From assembly GCF_001649575.2 (NCBI RefSeq), contig NC_051441.1:15720909-15784908 (forward strand): DNA of 64,000 bases. The letters run 5' to 3'. Position numbers and translations under genes: made by a program. Numbering within the stretch: the stretch's first letter is position 1; each line of letters begins with the position of its first letter. Source of the DNA: Kryptolebias marmoratus (lineage: Eukaryota; Chordata; Actinopteri; Cyprinodontiformes; Rivulidae). The notes under the pieces were generated by a model. That model saw only the letters and a program-made list of their open reading frames with translations, was not told the origin of the DNA and ran no database searches. Of this stretch, positions 37,101-45,390 are shown in pieces.

Positions 37101-39193
37101 AGCTACAGTAAAGCTGTTTACACACATTGTGTTGGTTTGCATTTGGCCTCATTGGATGCAGTTTGCGCTTCTGATGGTTGTAGAACTGGGTCACGTAAAC
37201 CAAAAGCAGTGAACGAGTGGAGATGTGAAAAGCTTCCTGACGTTACCTGCCCCTCTGTCCAGCAGGGGCACTGTGGCAGGGTGCTGTTCTCAATGGCACC
37301 ACATCCTTCTTTCTGGTGGATGCAGGGAGGGAGCTCCAGCTGCTGACGTGAGCAAGGAGGCTGACAGTGTGCTAGTGTGGGAGATGAATACATGATTCAA
37401 ATATTTCGGACATTATGAAGTCTGAAGTGTCCTGGAAGGGTTATGAGCAATTAATATCTTACCTGTTGTCTGTAGCTTTTTTTAACAACCTCACTTTGGA
37501 GAACAAAAGTTTGCATACACCTGGCAGGACTGAAGAGCTAATGGTTAGTTCAAATGCTACTTAGACTAGAGTGGATTGCAGCCATTTTAAAAGTGGTTCA
37601 GGCTATTTTACACTGCCATCAGTTTTGCATTATACAGTTGTTTAAACATAATTCTAAGATTATTTGCAGGCACAAATAGTGAGAGAATCAGCTAGTTGTA
37701 GCACCTCTGGAGCAGCTTGGTGCACTTCCAGCAGGAACTTCATACAATTTCTGCCAAATTACCCATGTATTGTAAAATACACAGGCTTCATATATTAGTA
37801 TTTGGATAAACCATGAAAAGGTAGCAATGGTTTGTTGATAAAGAACAACGTGTAGAGTGGATTGCTGCCATATTAAAACAACTCTGGGTTCAAAAATTTT
37901 AGAGTGGTTCACACAAACGCTGCCATTTAAATCCGGGCATCATCACCAGTTTCACATTGTCTGTGTGTAATGGCAGAAATGTAAGGTTTTAACAGAAGTG
38001 GTTCCGAGCTGAACTGGAAGTGCTACAGTTAGCTGCTAATGCATCTAAACTCTGCTTCTCCAAACCGAGGTCATTCAAAGAGCTATTTAAAATAGTTAAA
38101 GTATACATTGTTAATAACCTTTTCATCGAACCCCACTTCAAAAGATCTGAACTATCCCTTTAACATATGTCTGACGTTTATGCAGCTTTTTCAACCAGTG
38201 CTGTTGTGTGATAATCTTTTTTCTCTTTAGTTCGTGTGTGGTTTGAGTAAAATTCTTGCTTCTGCCAGGAACGTATAAAATCAGTTGGAAAGTTTTATAC
38301 AGTTTTCTTAAACAACAGAATTAGTCTGAAACAAATAAAGTAATAAATGTCTTCAATAAATATGACCTCAAGCTAACGTTGCACAAAACAAAGCAGATTT
38401 TAGTTGGTTTGGGATAATTGTATAATGTTTTGACATGTCTGCATGGTCTCAGTTGCTGTATTTCCATTTCTGCTGCAAAAATGTGCATCTTTGTGTCATC
38501 TGGACACAAAGTAAGGCATGTGTGTGTGTGTGTGTGGGTGTGTGGGTGTAAGGGGTGGCCTTGTTCAACACATCAGTAGACAACTCATAAGTTAAAACAC
38601 AAATATGTCCCCATATGTAACCTCTTCCTTTTTTCATTTTCTTTCCACAGAAAGCGCAATCCGAGCTCTTCCCGAGGTAAGACCAATGTGGCTGCAGCCG
38701 AGAAAGGTTGTTAAAATGAAGGCCACTCGTGCTCTACTTTAGAGGACCTGATGTTTTCTTTTTTTTTTTTAAGTATATCATGAAGCCATTAAATATGAGG
38801 ACGATAGATGAGGTCAGTAATCTCACTGGCGCAGAATTGTTTCGCTTCCATTACAGTCTGAAGTGCATACTGAAACCGTTTCTGTTATGGGCATTTAGGA
38901 AGCGTGACTATCGCCGTCACTTCAGATGAGCAGCTCGCTAAATGATGTTTGAACAGTCTGAAACGTTCGCCACTCATCTCTGTCAGTTCCGACCCCGCGC
39001 AGCCGGGCTTAGAAACATTACTGCAGGCCAACACATTTTCTGATACCGTTCTCTGAATGTTCCTGTTCCGCACCAATGTTTCTTTCTTCTGTTTTCTCCT
39101 GTATTTCACAGAGTGAGCAATCCATTTGCTACAGTTAAACTGAAGCCCACATCCACCAATGACAGATCAGCCCCACATATTCAAAGGAGATGA
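25112..39193 (+). CDS. baiap2l2: BAIAP2-like 2 (Pinkbar): I-BAR + SH3 protein, 14 coding exons
   Basis: Coding exons are 25112-25165, 25478-25553, 27680-27766, 28656-28717, 28799-28870, 29366-29446, 29579-29710, 32381-32479, 33867-33930, 34733-34925, 35189-35254, 36494-36686, 38651-38676 and 39112-39193. All phases join, giving 428 residues (human about 529). An IMD/I-BAR membrane-bending domain covers about 1-225 and includes the family motif ERRYRFLAEKHC. An SH3 domain follows at about 263-320 (ARVAHQPAG, NGWLYG, GWFPAAYVEP). The tail has a Pro run and ends SNPFATVKLKPT then NDRSAP, which matches BAIAP2L2 and excludes BAIAP2 and BAIAP2L1. The family links curved plasma membrane to actin regulators in epithelial and sensory cells. 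The start ATG gives HRSTLGIYS, aligned with the N-terminus of human BAIAP2L2. A poly(A) signal AATAAA lies at 39413-39418. A non-coding 5' exon may begin after the acceptor near 24974. Confidence 0.93.
25478..25553 (+). CDS. baiap2l2: baiap2l2 exon 2
   Basis: AACAG|AACTTG to AAAG|GTAAGA, 76 nt. It encodes DEFNPSLLNLVSLGNSYAQA, the most conserved I-BAR N-terminal segment. Confidence 0.92.
25660..26540 (+). repeat. 300-bp repeat family B, three tandem units (baiap2l2 intron 2)
   Basis: Three successive diverged units of about 300 bp starting near 25670, 25976 and 26270. Each holds an AAATATCTCA-like start, CAAAATGGCC or CAAGATGGCC, a TATAACTCAG-like stretch and a CTGAGCA end. It lies within baiap2l2 intron 2. 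Confidence 0.75.
27165..27290 (+). mobile_element. MITE family A, left arm (baiap2l2 intron 2)
   Basis: TGTGGTTCTATAGAAACG through ACCTGTAGTAGATAGCTC and CAGTTTGGAGAAATAAAG match the family left arm. No right arm follows. Confidence 0.7.
27680..27766 (+). CDS. baiap2l2: baiap2l2 exon 3
   Basis: CTTTCAG|CTCTCG to CTGG|GTAAGT, 87 nt. It encodes AYFNALSKIGEKAFDTA, aligned with the mammalian AIQKIGERAL segment. Confidence 0.92.
28656..28717 (+). CDS. baiap2l2: baiap2l2 exon 4
   Basis: TTTTAAG|GAGATG to GGTGTG|GTGAGT, 62 nt, restoring phase 0. It encodes DVLIQLSENQKRLTLELEG. Confidence 0.88.
28799..28870 (+). CDS. baiap2l2: baiap2l2 exon 5
   Basis: TTCTAG|TTCCGC to TCA|GTGAGT, 72 nt. It encodes EVLQVMENNVRLDKGYIS, aligned with the mammalian MEKNTKLD segment. 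Confidence 0.9.
29366..29446 (+). CDS. baiap2l2: baiap2l2 exon 6
   Basis: GCACAG|GACAGC to AGCAAG|GTTGGT, 81 nt. It encodes DSRVKYEREVHNQAA then an Arg-rich end. Mammalian proteins are roughly a dozen or more residues longer between here and exon 7. Confidence 0.85.
29579..29710 (+). CDS. baiap2l2: baiap2l2 exon 7 (I-BAR signature)
   Basis: CCTCAG|GACGGT to AATAAG|GTATGC, 132 nt. It encodes EEERRYRFLAEKHC, the best family motif in the window. Confidence 0.93.
29995..30500 (-). mobile_element. L1-like LINE ORF2 C-terminal relic (baiap2l2 intron 7)
   Basis: On the minus strand the sequence reads HTFWRCPTMKK, then ALFEVWPT, then IKEVLYVLKLEKT, in the order found at the C-terminus of fish L1/Tx1-type ORF2. 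It is broken by stops. It is antisense to baiap2l2. Confidence 0.6.
31120..31327. mobile_element. hAT-like palindromic element (baiap2l2 intron 7)
   Basis: The halves are inverted: GGAGAGCCACTATCCTGCAT near 31140 and GCAGGATAGTGGCCCAC near 31291, with CAACACACCTGATTCA against ATCAGGTGTGTTGGAG in the middle. It is the same family as 61897-62110 but its termini are diverged. Confidence 0.75.
32381..32479 (+). CDS. baiap2l2: baiap2l2 exon 8
   Basis: GCCGCAG|ACAGGA to ACACT|GTGAGT, 99 nt in phase 0. It encodes the IMD end (LQHKADSWTEAI) and the start of a basic, Pro-containing linker. Confidence 0.87.
33505..33720. mobile_element. MITE family A, compact palindromic copy (baiap2l2 intron 8)
   Basis: Left arm from CAAATCTTTTGAAGTGGGG and right arm ending CCCCACTTCTTATGATTTG, with almost no internal sequence. 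It can form a long hairpin. Confidence 0.75.
33867..33930 (+). CDS. baiap2l2: baiap2l2 exon 9 (linker)
   Basis: TTTGTAG|GTGGGA to AAGGG|GTGAGT, 64 nt, leaving one base. It encodes a polar linker (EDQRQIREALGKIPSR). It is the least conserved exon, supported by splice sites and phase. Confidence 0.7.
34733..34925 (+). CDS. baiap2l2: baiap2l2 exon 10 (SH3, first part)
   Basis: A long polypyrimidine tract then TTTAG|CCCCG, to TCGAG|GTGTGA, 193 nt. It encodes a Ser/Pro linker, then ARVAHQPAGFNPTLLPFSRG and NGWLYGCAEGSS, the SH3 core. Confidence 0.92.
35189..35254 (+). CDS. baiap2l2: baiap2l2 exon 11 (SH3, end)
   Basis: TTTCAG|TCAGGG to TCCCG|GTAAAC, 66 nt. It encodes QGWFPAAYVEPVSDPPAP, completing the SH3 domain. 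Confidence 0.92.
35925..36250. repeat. Degenerate GCATTGTATCAT minisatellite (baiap2l2 intron 11)
   Basis: Drifting copies of ATTGTATCAT-like motifs, the reverse complement of the motif at 4635-4930. Confidence 0.7.
36494..36686 (+). CDS. baiap2l2: baiap2l2 exon 12 (Ser-rich repeat, Pro run)
   Basis: TTCCAG|GACCTC to TCATCT|GTGAGT, 193 nt, restoring phase 0. It encodes two tandem copies of a Ser-rich block containing LLDQPKIR or MLDQPKIR, then a run of eight prolines. Human BAIAP2L2 has one comparable LDDLLDRP block and a shorter Pro run here. Confidence 0.9.
37425..38165. mobile_element. MITE family A, full-length copy (baiap2l2 intron 12)
   Basis: The left arm (37425-37560) includes TATCTTACCTGTTGT. 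An internal part includes CAGTTTTGCATTATAC and CAGCTAGTTGTAGCAC. The right arm ends CCACTTCAAAAGATCTGAAC, then TATCCCTTTAA. Arms are inverted repeats of about 130 bp; many copies end at TTTAA. No coding sequence is present, so it is non-autonomous. Confidence 0.8.
38651..38676 (+). CDS. baiap2l2: baiap2l2 exon 13 (26-nt microexon)
   Basis: CCACAG|AAAGCG to CCGAG|GTAAGA, 26 nt. It encodes KAQSELFPR, aligned with the mammalian QELFPRG segment. Confidence 0.9.
39112..39193 (+). CDS. baiap2l2: baiap2l2 exon 14 and stop
   Basis: TTCACAG|AGTGAG to TGA at 39191-39193. It encodes SNPFATVKLKPT then NDRSAP, nearly identical to the human BAIAP2L2 C-terminus. Confidence 0.93.
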
Positions 39194-39412
39194 CTTCCTA
39201 ACCCTGAAAGAAGTTCTTCTTGACCTCAGTAGTGCGCACAGTTAAAAGCTGTATGTTGGATAGTTAACAATGGCTCTCTGATAATTACCTGTTTGCCATA
39301 GATCTCCTGAGCAAAAACTTCATACAAATCAGGACTAAAAGTATGTATAAAATATATATATATATATTTTATGTCTTGCTAAACCTTTAAACAACTTGTA
39401 AACCTGATTGTA

Positions 39413-39418
39413 AATAAA
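39413..39418 (+). terminator. Poly(A) signal of baiap2l2
   Basis: Canonical AATAAA, 220 nt past the stop codon. It is the first such hexamer on this strand after the stop. Confidence 0.6.
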
Positions 39419-39489
39419 CCCATTGTTCAACAATCTAGTAAAGGTTTCAGGCCTCAAAAATTCAACCGTGCATGAATCAAAGCGGGTTT

Positions 39490-40090
39490 TAAAACAATAG
39501 TTCAGATCTTTCGAAGTGGGGTTCTGCAGAAAGGGTATTAACAGTAACATCTTACCTGTTGTAGATAACTTTTCGAATGACCTCTGTTTAAAAAAGTAGA
39601 GTTTAATTCTGACCGGATGAAGGAGCTAAAGTGGATTGCTTGTCTTAAAACAATTCCAGTCTCAAACATTTTATTATGATTTACGTGAGTTTTATAAAGT
39701 TTTACACCAAATTCAAATTATGCAATTAGTCAGCCCTGAATTTCCAGGAAGAAAAATAAAAAGCTATTAAAAAACTGGTCCAAATCATTACAAAAGTGTA
39801 CAACAGTAGATGAAATCATGAAGGCAGCTGCGAGTACTACGTGATCAGACATGAGCAAAGAAATAATGGGCAAAGTCTAGAGTACAGTTTTGCAAGCTGT
39901 GCACACAAAAATAGGCTCTGATTTTTTTTTTTAAATTGCATGTTTTATTGCAATTTTGAGTCACCAACTAGTCTCCAACAGTCACAGCCCAGTGAGATAC
40001 CACCCTTAGCTCAGTCAGGTCAGATTTCAACTTTATTTCTCCAAACTGAGGTTGTTTAAAGATCTACGTGTCTACAACAGGTAATGTATT
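39490..40090. mobile_element. MITE family A copy (baiap2l2-pvalb intergenic)
   Basis: Left arm 39495-39630 (GTTCAGATCTTTCGAAGTGG). The right arm at 40010-40090 includes TTTCTCCAAACTGAGGTTG and CTACAACAGGTAATG. Confidence 0.7.
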
Positions 40091-41434
40091 AAACTTTAAG
40101 GATTTAATCATTGCTTTTGATGACATGTAAATGATGAGGCAGAACTGAGAATGTTTTTAAATATGCACCAGAATGTATTTTCCTGTAAAGGTTGTTTCCG
40201 TGTACTTCAGAAATCAATGCCATGTCAGTGATTTAACTGATTGTTTCTGTTATTTGTTGAATCTGTTCCATTTATATCTTCTTCATGTGAGATTAGGTCT
40301 GTTGCTGAACAATAAATGTGCAGCTAATGTACTTTGGAAAATGGCCTGTGGGGAATTATAATGTAACCTCAGGCCAATGATATCAGACTAAGAGATTTTT
40401 CAGGCAGAAGTGTTATGAATAATGTTATGCATTAAACGATAATTTCCTACCATCTTCATTGGTTGTGATTCATTTTATCCTGTGAGTTTTCGAGCTTAAG
40501 ACCAAATATCAGGTTTGATCCATCAGTTCTGAGGTTTCATCAAATCTTCATTTATCTTGTTGAATAAAACAACCTGTTGCTTGTGTTTACTTACATTTAT
40601 GTCATGTTTTAAGCTGGAATAAACAATGTATTCGGAGGTGGGGAGGGGTGTCACCTTAAGAGCTGATATCATCATCTCTGCCCATTTTTTCATCCTCCAA
40701 ATGATTAACACTCACTTTAACGGCACATTGGAACAAATAGTGAGTTTTTCTGCAGCTGATTGAAGCGACAGGTCTGTGTTTATCTGCTCAGGCAGTAAAA
40801 TGTCCTACTAAAAAGGTTCTTGTGTTGCCTGTTTGAGCTCTCTGCTGGGGATACTTAACCTGAATCGAACCTTGGTGTGAGTCCAATTCTGCTAATGGCT
40901 TGGCAGAAAGCATCACACTTCTGAGTAAAGACTCTTCAGCAGCTGGAATCATTTGGATGTCTTTTTACTCTTTCCTGTCTGTGAGAATGTGCACTCATGA
41001 ACTGGACAGAGAGGGTTTCCTCACTGCTTGCCAAAGGTTTGCTTTGAGGCAATTTGTTTTCCTCCAAAAGTCTCATTTGATAATAAAGAAGCGAGGAAAT
41101 AACACAGAGCGTATACTGGAATAAAGAAAAAAATATATCCAGAAAAGAGGATTCAGGCTTGTCAAGGCTTTTTTTTTTTTATTTTATTATTTCACAGCTT
41201 TTTCTTTTTCACCACAGCTCATCAGAGGATAGAGTGATGGAGAGTGAATAGATGAGTGGACNCGGTGCAGGGAAGGTGGGGGGACTGACTGAGCCAGAGG
41301 TGATAACAACAGAAAGGGAGAAAGAAAGAGGCAAAGTGAGAGGAAGAACAGGCTGAGAGAAGGGGGGGAAAAAGTCTAAAAATCTAGCAGGAAATGTTTT
41401 AGTTCAAAACCTCTATATTCTTTAAAATGTGAGC
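40091..41434. other. Convergent intergenic region, no gene seen
   Basis: Lies between the 3' ends of baiap2l2 and pvalb. It contains purine-rich stretches and one undetermined base (n) at 41262. No open frame resembles a protein family. Confidence 0.45.
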
Positions 41435-41440
41435 TTTATT
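41435..41440 (-). terminator. Candidate poly(A) signal of pvalb
   Basis: TTTATT on the plus strand (AATAAA on the gene strand), about 290 nt past the stop. Other hexamers lie further downstream, so usage is uncertain. Confidence 0.4.
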
Positions 41441-41726
41441 CCCGCTGCCATGTTTGATATCTATTTGCGAAGACAAAGAGGAAGAGTTTGTATAAAAACC
41501 TACAATGAAGAGGGTGAATACTGCTGTGGGGGGTGTGAGAGGGGCTGCGGATCACAGCCTGCTTCACTGCAGCATCGCACTTTGTGAAGACAGCAGTGCA
41601 GGAGAGATTAAAGGGAGGAGGGATTTGGCTTCAGTCTGGTGGGAGGAAGGAGAGGGGTGAGGGGTGAGGGGGGGATTCTTATGGTGATTGAGTGGGAGGT
41701 GGGCTTTCATTGTGATAGGTAGCTGT

Positions 41727-41752
41727 TTATTCTTTCACGAGGGCAGCAAATT
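41727..41752 (-). CDS. pvalb: pvalb last coding exon
   Basis: TTTCAG|AATTTG, 26 nt, encoding EFAALVKE then TAA at 41729-41727. This short final exon is standard for parvalbumin genes. Confidence 0.92.
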
Positions 41753-42712
41753 CTGAAAGAGAGGAGAAAGACAAAAGAAAAGCTGTCAGGATTTTTTTTT
41801 GGGGGGGAAACACGTTCAGTTCATTATTATCAGAAAAACTCACTAAAGAGTCACAATAATGTTCTAAGAAGCTGGCCTCTTTATGTTAACTGCAATATGG
41901 ACCAATATTTCAGTAGGGAGAAGTGAGAAATCAAAACTTATTATTGGAGTAGTTCAGATCTTTTAAAGTGGGGCTCAATAGATTTTTTTTTTAATACTTT
42001 AGACCAAAGCATCAGTGTGTTAATGCACACTAAGCCAGTATCAAGAAATGAGCTCACTGACGGAGTTTCTGATCTTTAAATCCTTTTCTAAGTATGACAG
42101 TTTTGACGGTCTTTGTTGCTGGGGAGACGTGTTAACAGGAAGAAGTGGAGGTTTGTGTTTACCATCGATTCCAATCTTGCCATCTCCGTCCTTGTCAGCT
42201 GCTTTTAAAAACTCTTTGGTTTCTTTGTCTGTCAGGTCCCTGCCATAACTGGCAAAACCCTTCAGGACAAATCTGGCCAAAGGAAACAAAGTAAACTATG
42301 TCAGGAAATGCATTTTTTATTGCTGTAGTTTTTGTATTTTGTGTTTCTCTCACTTGAGCTCCTCTTCCTCGATGAAGCCGCTGTTGTCGGCGTCGAGCAC
42401 CGCGAAGACCTTTTTCACATCGTTAAAGGACTTGGTCTTCAGGCCCACCATCTCGAAAAACTTCTTGTGGTTGAAGGAGTCAGCAGCTGCAGACATGAAA
42501 GCACAAAAAAGCCACAATGTCAGAACTTGCAAAGTGCTTTTAAACTCCAGATTGTTACAGTGTGGGGGCTGAACTTTGCAGATTCAAATAACACTGGACA
42601 GAAAGTCTACCCTCTTTCAGTTCTGGGGTTTTACCTGTCGAGATATAATACCTGCAAATGCATCTAGAGCTTTCTTGATGTCATCTGCTTTGAGGATGCT
42701 GCTCATTGTCAT
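41727..42712 (-). CDS. pvalb: Parvalbumin, EF-hand calcium buffer, 4 coding exons
   Basis: Coding exons are 42712-42652, 42486-42354, 42272-42163 and 41752-41727, giving 109 residues, the usual length. The N-terminus [16 protein letters not shown] is typical. The CD loop (52-63, [12 protein letters not shown]) and EF loop (91-102, [12 protein letters not shown]) have all acidic calcium ligands. Parvalbumin is a cytosolic calcium buffer in fast muscle and some neurons. No cysteine is present, whereas many fish muscle beta-type forms have Cys18. That, plus linkage to nptxr and baiap2l2, suggests the alpha lineage (pvalb6/7-like in zebrafish naming), which is inference. A polypyrimidine tract and CACCAG|CCAAGATG at 42718 suggest a non-coding 5' exon further upstream, as in mammalian PVALB. 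A candidate poly(A) signal on this strand is at 41440-41435. Confidence 0.94.
41950..41985 (+). mobile_element. MITE family A tip (pvalb intron)
   Basis: GTTCAGATCTTTTAAAGTGG at 41952-41971, the exact left-arm tip, inside the pvalb intron before the last exon. Confidence 0.6.
42163..42272 (-). CDS. pvalb: pvalb third coding exon (EF hand)
   Basis: GGCCAG|ATTTGT to CGATG|GTAAAC, 110 nt. It encodes [17 protein letters not shown] and the EF loop up to GID. Confidence 0.93.
42354..42486 (-). CDS. pvalb: pvalb second coding exon (CD EF hand)
   Basis: TCTGCAG|CTGCTG to CTCAA|GTGAGA, 133 nt. It encodes [10 protein letters not shown] and the full CD calcium loop. Confidence 0.93.
42600..42650. mobile_element. 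Tc1-like terminal repeat fragment at the pvalb splice donor
   Basis: About 49 bp align to the termini of the Tc1-like element at 19185-20215, including CTCTTTCAGTTCTGGGGTTT and a TATAAT end (ACATAAT in the other copy). The match runs up to the first coding-exon donor of pvalb. Confidence 0.7.
42652..42712 (-). CDS. pvalb: pvalb first coding exon
   Basis: ATG at 42712; a second in-frame ATG is two codons later. The exon ends GCAG|GTATTA with one base over. The intronic side of the donor abuts a Tc1-like terminal repeat fragment. Confidence 0.92.
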
Positions 42713-42720
42713 CTTGGCTG

Positions 42721-44085
42721 GTGGAGAAAACAGATGAAGAGGGAAATAGAAAAGAGAGGAAAGGAAACAGAGTGGAGACAAGGTTAAAACCAAGGCTGCA
42801 GGTGAGCAGAGAGAAAACTCAGAGACATTCTCGTATTACGCTCTCCAGAAAAGGAGCAGGACATCAGGACATGGGAGGAGGACGTGATAGATGAGGGTGA
42901 TTTAGTGAGAATTTTGGAGTAGTTACAAAAGAGAAGAGAGAAACAAGGTTTTGTTGTCGTCTTTCAGAATTATAGTGTAACCAGTTTATAGATCATAGAA
43001 GAAAGAGTAAAAAAGAAGGCAATGGGAATGACTGTATGAGCAGTGTGGGTTTCATATCAGACTGAGTCAGCAGAAGGTGTCTTTTGCTGTGATTGGAGTA
43101 TGGTAGGATAATTCAGACTGTCAGCCTGGTCCACATTCAGACATTTCTTACTTCACTGTGAAAAGTGAACCTGGCACTTCACTTGGGTTTGTGACTGAAC
43201 CTGACCGCTGCTTACTTATGAAACTGTCACCTTCCCTCCGATGCCATTTTTCTTTCTCCTGTTCATTTTACAAATACACCCAACGCAATCAAAGTTGAAG
43301 ACGCAAGCAAGACGGGGTTGAGAGGAAGCAGATTTGATTTTACTTCGAATTCAAACAAATCCTAAAAGAACTTTCTGAAGAAAGTAGGGGTGCAACCGTA
43401 CATCCAGGACACGGTGCAGTACGTACCTTAGCATGACTGTTGATGTTTGATACAATTTCAGTACAACAGGAAAAAGAAATAAATACTTAAAGCTGTTTTT
43501 ATATTACTATTACTAGACAATTCCCTTTCCAGAAGAAGACAGAAAAACAAATCACTGCAAGTAGGGAGGCTATAATGCTATATACAGTTATGCTAGATTT
43601 GTTAACTAATAATTTCAAAATAAAATTTTAAAAGTCCCATCGTTCTGTTTTTTTTTTAATCTAATTTGAACTGTAAACACTGCCCTACAGGCCATGAGTC
43701 AAACATAAAGTTTAAAAAACTCCAGTAACGTATCTCTCTATTGGGCTAAGAAAATGCTACAAAATAAAGCAAAACAAGTAGTGTTTGCATTAATCATTTT
43801 GACCTAGACTTGATGTCAAAAAAGACAGATCTGAGTAACATCTATCTATGTGAACATACAAAATGAACTTAAATTCTGATGTACTCATCCCAAACATCTG
43901 CACAGAGACAGCTTGGTGCAAATACATGTACCGTTATACCTCTAGTACAATATAAGTTATTTATATTAGATTGTAAGACACACAAAACTGTTTGAACCTT
44001 TGATTTCCAGTTTATCTCAAACTTCCAGAGGTGGAATCTATTCTTCAATTTTTCTGCTTCTATTTTACATTTCTTACTGAGTTAA
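42721..44085. other. Upstream of pvalb; presumed 5' exon/promoter region
   Basis: Begins with the polypyrimidine tract expected before the first coding exon (on the minus strand). A non-coding exon and promoter probably lie within it but were not resolved. Confidence 0.35.
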
Positions 44086-44089
44086 AAAA

Positions 44090-44415
44090 TAAAGATGTAA
44101 ATTGTAAACAGGAAATTTAAGTAGCATATCTTGAATGAATACATATCAGCTGCCATCTTGAATGCCACAGTTTGAAACAAAGATCTTGTGAGATCTGTTG
44201 AATTGGAATTACTCTCAGCTATCGGCACACCACATTTTAACTCAGCATTTGTAAAACTGACTAAGTTACAACAGTTTTTGTGTTTGCTGAAGGTCAATCA
44301 GCTGTGGTGGCCATCTTGAATTGTGTTGACTTCAAAAGGTAAACAGCTGTAGATGCATCTCTACTTTGAGAGATTCATTAAAATCAGTCCAGTGGTTCAT
44401 GAGATATTTTGCTAA
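44090..44415 (-). repeat. 300-bp repeat family B copy
   Basis: Landmarks are AGCTGCCATCTTGAATG, GGTGGCCATCTTGAATTG, GTGTTGACTTCAAAAGG and GTTCATGAGATATTTTGCTA. Confidence 0.65.
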
Positions 44416-44499
44416 TAAGCAACGTGAACTGCTGCTGTGACAAAAAGTGACAAGCTGCCAGAAGCAGTTCGGCCATATCTGCTGATCTGACTGATGAGC

Positions 44500-44900
44500 A
44501 GAACAATGGGTGAAAGTAGAAACAAAAGCACTCTTCCGAACAAACAAACGCAGATTGAGAATAATCAGAAACCATGGAGGACATTCTCAGACATGACAGA
44601 AATACTAAAAGAACCAAGAGAATTCTGCACTGAAACATCAATAAACCTTCAAACAATGAAGGCAGAGATTGACGAATTATGGGCAGACATTTCAAACATA
44701 AAAAATAAATAAAAACATCAAGCAATACATGGGAGCAGAGGAGAACTACGGCTATGGGAATGGAACAAAAATAAAAACCTAAAACTGCAAGGCTGAATCG
44801 AAAACAGAAAAACTGATGGATGAGAAACCGAAAACATTGGAAGAGATTACCAATAATACAGGAACATACTGATAAATAATTTGAAACCACAAGAAAAATA
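44500..44900 (+). mobile_element. Possible L1-like ORF1 relic
   Basis: A 72-codon frame encodes a coiled-coil-like stretch (DMTEILKEPREF, then MKAEIDELWADISNIKNK) resembling the N-terminal part of fish L1-type ORF1. Later frames are broken. The longer antisense frame here is a shadow. Confidence 0.4.
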
Positions 44901-44949
44901 TGAGTCCAAAACAAAGTAACACTAATTTCTGCTTTCTTAAAGCAAATCA

Positions 44950-45390
44950 AATTTCTAAAATTTCATGATAGTACAAGCAGACAATATTTTATATACCTTA
45001 GGATCACTGCCAGTTTTACATTACATGGTTATTCCAGCAGAAGTGTGAAATTCCTAACAGACTGCACTAAATATGCTAAAGCTTGCTAGCTACTGCTATT
45101 AGCGCTTGTTAATACGCACAAAACTGTACATAAATAATCATGTAATGCATTATTGACAAAAGTATAAAGGTTAATAAAGTAGTTTATGCATGGACCGCTA
45201 TGACATTATTGTGATTGGAGTTGTTTTAAATCGATCCACTTTGGTCTTCATCAGCTTAGACTAGCCATTAGCTCGTTAATCAGGTTGGAATTAAACTTTG
45301 TCTCTCAAAACTGAGGTCGTTCAGAGCTAACAGGGAATATATTGATTGAAAGGTTACGAACCTCAAAAGATTTGAACTATTCTTTTAATT
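44950..45390. mobile_element. MITE family A, internal part and right arm
   Basis: Internal GCCAGTTTTACATTACATGG at about 45009, then right-arm CTAGCCATTAGCTCGTTAAT and AAAAGATTTGAACTATTC. Confidence 0.65.

Noticed and set aside
44384..44950. 188-codon minus-strand open frame
   Set aside because: It lies antisense to a probable L1-like ORF1 relic and overlaps a 300-bp repeat; its hydrophobic, Cys/Phe-rich composition is that of a reverse-strand shadow.
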